Position numbers and translations under genes: made by a program
Notes under the pieces: generated by a model
Told to the model about the DNA's origin: nothing
Databases searched by the model: none
Seen by the model: only the letters and a program-made list of their open reading frames with translations
NCBI GenBank assembly: GCA_002688965.1
Contig: NZEE01000007.1
Coordinates: 31,058-37,433, forward strand
DNA: 6,376 bases
From: an archaeon
GTDB lineage: Archaea; Aenigmatarchaeota; Aenigmatarchaeia; GW2011-AR5; GCA-2688965
Direction of reading: 5' to 3'
Shown: piece after piece, positions 1-5,235 of the stretch
Position numbering within the stretch: position 1 is the stretch's first letter
Layout of the letters: each line of letters begins with the position of its first letter

Positions 1-78
1 TTGTGCAAATTGTCTACCTATACAATGATCACAAACATTTTCCTGAAGGATTTTTCCAGCCTTTTTAATTACATTCAT
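1..78 (-). CDS. pus10: tRNA pseudouridine synthase Pus10, N-terminal fragment (cut by window edge)
   Basis: Reading the minus strand from the ATG at 78 gives 26 codons with no stop before the window ends. The peptide contains CDHCIGRQFAQ at residues 16-26, preceded by a short helix (MNVIKKAGKILQENV). A CxxC pair followed by GRQFA about 15-20 residues from the start is the hallmark of archaeal Pus10, which makes pseudouridine 54 (and often 55) in the T-loop of tRNA; the cysteines belong to its N-terminal zinc-binding module. The catalytic domain lies outside the window, so identity rests on this motif alone. The start is supported by a TATA-like box centred about 26 nt upstream, implying a leaderless mRNA. 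A second ATG at 74 is out of frame. It lies 41 nt beyond the stop of the permease-methyltransferase gene and seems to be transcribed separately. Confidence 0.8.
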   Translation of the reverse strand, partial: MNVIKKAGKILQENVCDHCIGRQFAQ

Positions 79-99
79 ATAATCAAATCAGTCAAATGT

Positions 100-107
100 C
101 TTTTAAA
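100..107 (-). promoter_or_regulatory. TATA-like box for pus10
   Basis: The minus strand reads TTTAAAAG, centred about 26 nt before the pus10 ATG at 78. This is the archaeal spacing between TATA box and transcription start, so the transcript would begin at or very near the start codon. No Shine-Dalgarno site is present in the intervening bases, in keeping with a leaderless mRNA. The box sits inside a perfect 6+1+6 inverted repeat (98-110). Confidence 0.5.
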
Positions 108-119
108 GACTTAAGAAAA

Positions 120-695
120 TTATTTTTTTCCGTAAATAAACCAATAAACAACGCCTTTCTTACGTTCTTTTTCAATTTTAACTTTCATGCCAATTGATTC
201 AAACAACTCTCTTATATTTTCTTCCTTTTTCAGATGAGCACGTGCTGGCATTCCTAAACTAGTTCCAAATGACATAAAGGAAAAAGTTCCACCTTTTTTC
301 AAAAACGATAAAAGTTGCTTAATATCTTTTTCTGGTTCAGGAAAATGTTCCATTACACCTACACATGTAATTACATCAAAAGAACGACCAAAAGGAGCAA
401 GCTCATTTTCCTTAATAAATATCACATTTGAATAATCTAAAGCTTTTCCTATTTTTTTTACAGCCCGTTCTAATTGTTTTTGACTTAAATCAACTGCAAC
501 AACAGTTCCATCAGTCTTAACTTTTTTAGCAACAGCTAAAGTTGTTATACCAGTTCCACATCCAAAGTCTAATACCGTATGTTTTTTTTTCAATTTAGCA
601 TTTTTTATTATTTTTTCAACATCTTTTTCTGTGTACCATAATGAAAAGGTTTTGCTCCAGAACCATGAAAATTTATCAAAGAATTTCTCTGTAAA
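120..695. repeat. Methyltransferase-domain direct repeat, copy A
   Basis: This segment encodes the methyltransferase domain plus stop codon and matches 2015-2590 without gaps at protein level (143 of 191 residues identical). At DNA level it holds long identical runs: 244-302 matches 2139-2197 with one mismatch in 59 bases, 455-494 matches 2350-2389 exactly, and 670-695 matches 2565-2590 exactly. Similarity falls off sharply past 695, where the permease coding region begins. Confidence 0.85.
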
Positions 696-2018
696 TCTTC
701 CATCTGTTTCTAATTTAATCACAACGTACATAGGTATACCTAGGAAAATCAAGGAGATTCCTATAGAAAATATTGCTAAAGAATTTTGTACTTCAATTAA
801 CCAATAACCGAGTAAAGCTACATTAAATATTACTATTAGAATAGGACCTACTCGACCAAAAGGAGCTTTGAAATGTCTCTTTAGGTTTGGTTTTGATATT
901 CTTAATTTTACAACAGATAGCAAGACACCTGAATACAGAATTAATATGAGCGGAAGGAGAAGTGACAATAATATCATGAAGTCAGCAAAGCCTATGAAAG
1001 TTACAGCGCATGTAATTACTGTCTGGAATAATATTGCGATGTATGGTGTGCCATATTTTTTATGAATTTTTCCAAACTTTGGTAAGAGAACTTTATCTCT
1101 TGACATTGCATAGAGAAGTCTAGGTGATGATACAATCCAAGTAGCTGCTGTTCCTATTAATGGAATAAATATTAACAATGCAAATATTTTAGAGAATTCT
1201 GTACCAAACAGCATTGATGAAACAAACACTAATGGAGCACTTTGTCCAGCTAACGCCTCCCAACCACCAACCCCTATGGATACTACAACAGTCAAAACAG
1301 CTAATATTCCTACAATAATTGTAGCTATTACAAGAGTTTTTGGAAGTACCTTTCTTACATTTTTTATTTCTTCTGATAAATATGTAGCTGTCTCCCATCC
1401 AAAAAAGGTTTCCGAAATAAAATATATAGCCAAAAAAACAGCTGGAAATGAAAATACAAATAAAGAGTCAAATGCTCCAGGATTTATTTGTGGGATACCA
1501 GGTATTATTAACATTAGTAAAGTAGCTACAGTCATTAATCCAAAAAATAAAAGTAATCTAGAAGATATATTCATACCTCTATAACTAATGTAATTAAACA
1601 GAACTATTATGGAAACAGAAAAAATTGCATTAAATAATAGAGTTTCATTTGGAAAAAGATACATAATTGAACCAACAACAAGCATTGCAATTGTTATATT
1701 TGCAACTATCCATGCAATCCATCCAAAAATAAATGAGTAAAATTCGCCAAATGCTTTTTTAATAAATTCATACACACCACCTGCTTTAGGAAATAATGAA
1801 ACAAGTTCTGCAAAATATAATGATATAACAATTGCAATGAATGACATTATTATCCATGAAAGAAGTGATGATGCACCTGCATGGATAGCACCTATAGCTG
1901 GCAAGAAAAATATACCTGTTCCTAAAATAGCATTTATCGTAATAAATAGTAACGTTTTCTTACCAATAGTTCTTCTTAAAGAACTTTTTTCTTTATCTTT
2001 TTTCATATAATCCCTCAT
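120..2018 (-). CDS. APC-superfamily permease fused to SAM-dependent methyltransferase (copy A, downstream gene)
   Basis: The 632-residue product has two parts. Residues 17-435 form an APC-superfamily transporter of about 12 helices. Helix 1 carries the glycine-rich unwound motif ILGTGIF (31-37), the region after helix 6 has GWETATYLSEEIKN (207-220), and the loop after helix 8 has PRLLYAMSRD (299-308), all hallmarks of amino-acid/polyamine permeases. Residues 442-632 are a class I methyltransferase of the UbiE/Methyltransf_11 type: SAM-binding motif I VLDFGCGTG (482-490), the acidic residue ending strand 2 (D510 in VVAVD), a standard post-motif loop GVMEHFPEPEK (554-564), and GGTFSF (576-581). 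APC termini are normally cytoplasmic, so the enzyme would face SAM. Both substrates are unknown. The start overlaps the upstream stop (ATGA), pointing to translational coupling; a second in-frame ATG at 2006, behind GAGGGA, would give 628 residues and is equally plausible. A paralogue lies directly upstream. Fold assignment is firm; any function beyond that is inference. Confidence 0.9.
   Translation of the reverse strand: MRDYMKKDKEKSSLRRTIGKKTLLFITINAILGTGIFFLPAIGAIHAGASSLLSWIIMSFIAIVISLYFAELVSLFPKAGGVYEFIKKAFGEFYSFIFGWIAWIVANITIAMLVVGSIMYLFPNETLLFNAIFSVSIIVLFNYISYRGMNISSRLLLFFGLMTVATLLMLIIPGIPQINPGAFDSLFVFSFPAVFLAIYFISETFFGWETATYLSEEIKNVRKVLPKTLVIATIIVGILAVLTVVVSIGVGGWEALAGQSAPLVFVSSMLFGTEFSKIFALLIFIPLIGTAATWIVSSPRLLYAMSRDKVLLPKFGKIHKKYGTPYIAILFQTVITCAVTFIGFADFMILLSLLLPLILILYSGVLLSVVKLRISKPNLKRHFKAPFGRVGPILIVIFNVALLGYWLIEVQNSLAIFSIGISLIFLGIPMYVVIKLETDGRFTEKFFDKFSWFWSKTFSLWYTEKDVEKIIKNAKLKKKHTVLDFGCGTGITTLAVAKKVKTDGTVVAVDLSQKQLERAVKKIGKALDYSNVIFIKENELAPFGRSFDVITCVGVMEHFPEPEKDIKQLLSFLKKGGTFSFMSFGTSLGMPARAHLKKEENIRELFESIGMKVKIEKERKKGVVYWFIYGKK
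2011..2016 (-). promoter_or_regulatory. Possible Shine-Dalgarno site for copy A (alternative start at 2006)
   Basis: The minus strand reads GAGGGA, then four bases, then an in-frame ATG at 2006. The site lies at the overlap of the upstream stop with the first ATG at 2018. It resembles the archaeal GGAGGTGAT consensus with one base missing, so ribosomes finishing the upstream gene could restart at either ATG. Confidence 0.4.
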
Positions 2019-2590
2019 TTTTTTCCATAAATAAACCAGTAAACAGCACCTTTCTTATGCACTCGGTCAATTTTAACTTTAATTCCAATTGATTTGAACA
2101 ATTCCTTTATACTTTCTTCAGATTTCAAATATGAAGGAGCTGGCATTCCTAAACTAGTTCCAAATGACATAAAGGAAAATGTTCCACCTTTTTTCAATAA
2201 TGAAAACATTTTTTTCAAAGTATTTTTAGGAGTACTAATATATCCCAATACACCCGCACATGTTATTGAATCAAATACTTTTCCAAATGGAGCAAGCTCA
2301 CGTTCTTTGATAAATATAACATTTGAATAGTCAAGAGCCTTTTCAATTCTTTTTACAGCCCGTTCTAATTGTTTTTGACTTAAATCAACAGCAACAACAG
2401 TTCCCTCTCTTCTAACTTTCTTAGCTACTGCTAATGTAGTATTTCCAGTACCACATCCAAAGTCAAGTACAGTATAGCCTTTTTTCAGTTTAGAGTTCTT
2501 AATAACTTTCTCAACATCTTTTTTAGTGTACCAAAAAGTAAATGTCTTATTGAAAATCCATGAGAATTTATCAAAGAATTTCTCTGTAAA
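2015..2590. repeat. Methyltransferase-domain direct repeat, copy B
   Basis: Partner of 120-695. Its upper limit at 2590 is the first base of the codon for F449, the exact equivalent of F442 in the other gene, and the last 26 bases (2565-2590) are identical in both. An internal island (2195-2248, residues 563-580) is strongly divergent although its flanks are nearly identical. Confidence 0.85.
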
Positions 2591-3934
2591 AGATTTACTT
2601 GTATATAATTTTACAAGGATGTATAGCGGTATGCCTAATACAATTAAACTAGCTGCTTTGAGAATAAGATCAGGTTGTTCTACTGTTAAGAAAGAACCAA
2701 TCACAAACACATATACTGCCGATACTGCAGGTATTACAAATTTCAGAGGAGCTCGATAATACGCTTTCTTTCTCGAATGTTTTTGTCTTATCTGCAATAG
2801 AGATAGATAAACAAGGAAGTATATGAATAAAGTAACTGGCATTGTAGTTAGTAATAGAATTTCAAACCCACTTCCTAATAAAAATTCTGCAACAAAAACT
2901 ATTATCGACGTAATAACAAACTGAACTATTAGAGAGTTTACAGGCGCACCGTTTTTATTTAATTTCAAAAATATATCTGGTAAAGTTTTATCTTTAGCCA
3001 TTCCATATGGTAAACGAGCAGCAGTTGTTATCCAACTATTCAAAGCACTGAAAATAATTACTATCGCAGATAATGATAACAATAATCCACCATTATCATA
3101 CAGATGTTCCATTAATCCTGCAAATGGAGCTTCTGTTGCTGCAAATTCTGTTAAACCACCAGGAAGAATATGGACAGCGCCTATAGTTGTAATTGTAACA
3201 GCAAGATAAATGACCGAAACTATAATTGTTCCATATATAATAGCTTTTGGTACAATTTTTCGACTATTTTTAACTTCTTCTGAAACAAAAGTTGCTTCTT
3301 GCCAACCTATGTAAGGCTGTATAATAATTGCTGCAGCAAGTAGAACTGTTCCTATAGTGAATGATTTTATATCAAAAACAGTTGCTGTCGAAAAGTCAAA
3401 GAAAAACGATAATGCGATTGTAATAATAATCAAAGCTACAATTGCGAAACTTGTAAGAATAATTTGTGTCCTAGCACTACTTTTTATTCCATGTAAATTA
3501 ATTAAAGTAAAAAATCCAATAACCATTACTGCTGTAAAAACTTTTCCCAATGGATCTAAAGGGTATATAGCTGAAATATAAGCTATTCCTCCCATTGCAA
3601 GCATTCCAGCATATGTCCAAGAAACAACCCAAGCACTCCATCCAGATAAAAATCCTACATGTTCACCAAATGCATCCCTTACATACTTGTAAATACCGCC
3701 AGAATCTTCATACATTGATGTTAATTCAGCAAAAATAGTTGACATTGCTATAGCAATGATACTTGTGAATATCCATATCCATAAAGATGCATAACCAAGA
3801 ATTCCTGCTGCTAAAGCAGGTATGATAAAGATTCCAGAACCAACAATAGCACCTACGCATAAGAACGTTACATCTAGTAAACCTAATGTTTTTTTCAAAT
3901 CCTTACTCTTATTACTAGCTTTGCCTTTTACCAT
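2015..3934 (-). CDS. APC-superfamily permease fused to SAM-dependent methyltransferase (copy B, upstream gene)
   Basis: The 639-residue product has the same two-part design as its downstream neighbour. The permease part (about 15-442, about 12 helices) shows GAIVGSGIF (28-36) in helix 1, GWQEATFVSEEVKN (210-223) after helix 6 and ARLPYGMAKD (306-315) after helix 8, placing it in the APC superfamily. Residues 449-639 are the methyltransferase: VLDFGCGTG (489-497), D517 ending strand 2, and GGTFSF (583-588). The loop after strand 4 is unusual: where copy A has MEHFPEPEK this protein has LGYISTPKN (563-571), so the usual E-H pair is lost and activity or substrate may differ. The permease half differs substantially from copy A, consistent with a different transported substrate. 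The ATG at 3934 is well supported by a TATA-like box centred 26 nt upstream (leaderless). It is the first gene of a probable two-gene unit; its stop overlaps the next start by 4 nt. Confidence 0.9.
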   Translation of the reverse strand: MVKGKASNKSKDLKKTLGLLDVTFLCVGAIVGSGIFIIPALAAGILGYASLWIWIFTSIIAIAMSTIFAELTSMYEDSGGIYKYVRDAFGEHVGFLSGWSAWVVSWTYAGMLAMGGIAYISAIYPLDPLGKVFTAVMVIGFFTLINLHGIKSSARTQIILTSFAIVALIIITIALSFFFDFSTATVFDIKSFTIGTVLLAAAIIIQPYIGWQEATFVSEEVKNSRKIVPKAIIYGTIIVSVIYLAVTITTIGAVHILPGGLTEFAATEAPFAGLMEHLYDNGGLLLSLSAIVIIFSALNSWITTAARLPYGMAKDKTLPDIFLKLNKNGAPVNSLIVQFVITSIIVFVAEFLLGSGFEILLLTTMPVTLFIYFLVYLSLLQIRQKHSRKKAYYRAPLKFVIPAVSAVYVFVIGSFLTVEQPDLILKAASLIVLGIPLYILVKLYTSKSFTEKFFDKFSWIFNKTFTFWYTKKDVEKVIKNSKLKKGYTVLDFGCGTGNTTLAVAKKVRREGTVVAVDLSQKQLERAVKRIEKALDYSNVIFIKERELAPFGKVFDSITCAGVLGYISTPKNTLKKMFSLLKKGGTFSFMSFGTSLGMPAPSYLKSEESIKELFKSIGIKVKIDRVHKKGAVYWFIYGKK

Positions 3935-3955
3935 AATAAATAATTTTTAAAGTGG

Positions 3956-3963
3956 TATTTATA
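3956..3963 (-). promoter_or_regulatory. TATA-like box for the permease-methyltransferase pair
   Basis: The minus strand reads TATAAATA, preceded by TTTC, centred about 26 nt before the ATG at 3934, so transcription would start at the start codon. It lies in the 42-nt gap after the RNase Z stop, giving the pair a promoter separate from rnz. A second AT-rich stretch (TTTAAAAA, 3944-3951) is too close to the ATG to serve the same start. Confidence 0.55.
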
Positions 3964-3976
3964 GAAAGCGATTTAG

Positions 3977-4891
3977 TTAAATCTTAAGTTGCATAAAGTC
4001 TTTTGCTAAAATAACTGAAGGATATTTTTCAACCATCTCTTTCAACTTTCTTATATCACTATACCTTCGACTGATATGTGTAAGGGCAAGTTGTTTGACA
4101 CCAGCTTCCTTAGCTATTTTCAAAACATCTTTGAAAGTTGTATGTTTGCGTTTAAAATCCTCAAAATAAGTTGAATCATGTATAAGCAAGTCAGCATTTT
4201 TAGATAAATTTATTATATTCTGAGATGGACGAGTGTCACCACTATACACAACCTTCTTCCCTTCTTCAACCAAAGAAATATCCTCTAGTTTTACCACCTT
4301 ATCTTTGAAAATTACTTTTCCATTGGCTTTCAATTTATGATAAATTGGCCCTTTATCTGGCAATCCTAAAGCTTTAGCTTTATCTTTGTCAATATTTACG
4401 CGATTTTTTTCAATAAAACCATATCCAACTGCAGGTATACCATGATCAACAGGAATACCAACTATCTGATATTCTTCTTCGTCTATTAGAACTTGCGGTT
4501 TAGTTCCAATATGTTCAACATTAATTGGAATAATATTGAAAGGTTTGCTAGAATATCCAAAAGAATCAATTAATGAAACAAATTCTTCAGCTTCAGGAGC
4601 AAATATCCTCAAATCACGTTTGCGTCCTTCCAAAGACAATGTTTCTAATAATCCAAATAAGCCTGCAAAATGATCAGCATGCCAGTGAGTAATAAAAATA
4701 TCATTAATTCTCATAAAATTTACACTTGGATCACCTAAGATAGTGATTTGTCTTTGAGTTCCCTCACCACAATCAAATAAATAAACATGTTCTTGTTCAC
4801 TCTGATATCTAAGAAAAATAGCAGGATGATTCCTATATTTAGTTGGTATTGACGCTGTTGTACCTAGAAATGTTACTTCAATATGTGTCAT
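3977..4891 (-). CDS. rnz: Ribonuclease Z, tRNA 3'-end endonuclease
   Basis: A 304-residue metallo-beta-lactamase-fold protein that cuts the 3' trailer from precursor tRNAs in the cytoplasm. The two-zinc site is complete: HWHADH (69-74), H150 in VDHGIP, D219 in SGDTR, and H272 in THISRRY; HDS at 238-240 and the histidine of KRKHTTF (H250) also fit the family. The segment GLPDKGPIYHKLKANG (176-191) corresponds to the short-form RNase Z region GxPxGPxxxxLK. Length matches the short (ELAC1/bacterial-archaeal) form. An in-frame ATG lies five codons upstream at 4906, but the perfect archaeal Shine-Dalgarno GGTGAT lies between the two, 3 nt before the ATG at 4891, and the beta-strand start (MTHIEVTFLGT) fits family N-termini, so 4891 is chosen. 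The gene begins 45 nt after the small membrane-protein gene and is probably cotranscribed with it. Confidence 0.95.
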   Translation of the reverse strand: MTHIEVTFLGTTASIPTKYRNHPAIFLRYQSEQEHVYLFDCGEGTQRQITILGDPSVNFMRINDIFITHWHADHFAGLFGLLETLSLEGRKRDLRIFAPEAEEFVSLIDSFGYSSKPFNIIPINVEHIGTKPQVLIDEEEYQIVGIPVDHGIPAVGYGFIEKNRVNIDKDKAKALGLPDKGPIYHKLKANGKVIFKDKVVKLEDISLVEEGKKVVYSGDTRPSQNIINLSKNADLLIHDSTYFEDFKRKHTTFKDVLKIAKEAGVKQLALTHISRRYSDIRKLKEMVEKYPSVILAKDFMQLKI

Positions 4892-4894
4892 GAC

Positions 4895-4900
4895 ATCACC
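4895..4900 (-). promoter_or_regulatory. Shine-Dalgarno site deciding the rnz start
   Basis: The minus strand reads AAGGTGATGTC just before the ATG at 4891. GGTGAT is complementary to the archaeal 16S rRNA 3' end. It lies inside the longer reading frame that begins at 4906, which argues that the upstream ATG is not the main start. Use of a Shine-Dalgarno here, unlike the leaderless genes nearby, agrees with rnz being internal to an operon. Confidence 0.7.
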
Positions 4901-4936
4901 TTCCATATTTCAGGAAGCAAGAGCCTGTAACGATTT

Positions 4937-5143
4937 TCATCGTTTTATTCGCTTTTCTCTATTTTCAATTAATAGCAAAACCAAACCAATTGATAATGCT
5001 GCTAATCCAACATAAGTATAAATTTGAAATATAAAACATGCAAGCGCCATTCCAAATACTAATCCTGTTGTAAGTAGCAATACTTTATCTTCATCATGTG
5101 GACTAAGATTTAGTAAACCTTTTTTTTTCTTAACCATAAACAT
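4937..5143 (-). CDS. Small two-helix membrane protein of unknown function
   Basis: A 68-residue protein that I do not recognise. It has a basic N-terminus (KKKK at 5-8), a short polar stretch (SPHDEDK, 14-20), two hydrophobic helices (about 21-42 and 44-59) joined by a very tight turn near TY (43-44), and a charged tail (ENREKRIKR). This predicts a helical hairpin with both ends in the cytoplasm by the positive-inside rule. Two starts are possible: ATG at 5143 and ATG at 5137 (66 residues, MVKKKK). The TATA-like box centred at about 5162 lies 26 nt before 5137, so the inner ATG may be the leaderless start. The gene is followed by rnz after 45 nt on the same strand, with no promoter evident between them. 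The reading is supported by the promoter, the membrane pattern and the absence of a competing frame, but without a known homologue. Confidence 0.65.
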   Translation of the reverse strand: MFMVKKKKGLLNLSPHDEDKVLLLTTGLVFGMALACFIFQIYTYVGLAALSIGLVLLLIENREKRIKR

Positions 5144-5158
5144 AATTTGAAATCAGTA

Positions 5159-5166
5159 TATATAAA
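5159..5166 (-). promoter_or_regulatory. TATA-like box for the small membrane protein-rnz unit
   Basis: The minus strand reads TTTATATA within a longer TTTTTATATATA run. Its centre is about 26 nt before the ATG at 5137 and 20 nt before the one at 5143. It lies in the 92-nt divergent intergenic region shared with the LamG gene. Confidence 0.5.
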
Positions 5167-5191
5167 AAGAACGCAATAATTGAAAAAAGCC

Positions 5192-5199
5192 TAAATATA
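5192..5199 (+). promoter_or_regulatory. TATA-like box for the LamG surface-protein gene
   Basis: The plus strand reads TAAATATA (continuing to TATAC), preceded by an A-rich stretch that could act as a TFB recognition element. Transcription would start near 5222, leaving a leader of about 14 nt before the ATG at 5236. That leader contains GTGA (5226-5229), a partial Shine-Dalgarno site 6 nt from the ATG. Confidence 0.45.
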
Positions 5200-5235
5200 T
5201 ACACATTCTCGCATATAATTACACAGTGAATTCGG

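Noticed and set aside
1276..1584. Plus-strand open frame of 102 codons
   Set aside because: It is antisense to the permease part of copy A, which has unambiguous motifs there. Other short frames inside 868-3581 are rejected for the same reason.
120..2590. Mobile element or insertion sequence as the source of the long direct repeat
   Set aside because: The repeats coincide with a protein domain and end at stop codons. There is no transposase, no terminal inverted repeat and no target duplication; tandem gene duplication explains them.
2015..3934. Possibility that the permease-methyltransferase fusion is a frameshift or missing-stop artefact
   Set aside because: Both paralogues carry the same joint at the same alignment position with continuous reading frames, so two independent errors would be needed.
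4929..4944. Inverted repeat AACGA-TTTTCA-TCGTT at the end of the small membrane gene, as a terminator
   Set aside because: The stem is only 5 bp, it includes the stop codon, and no T-run follows it on the minus strand. The next gene has a strong Shine-Dalgarno site, which fits readthrough rather than termination.
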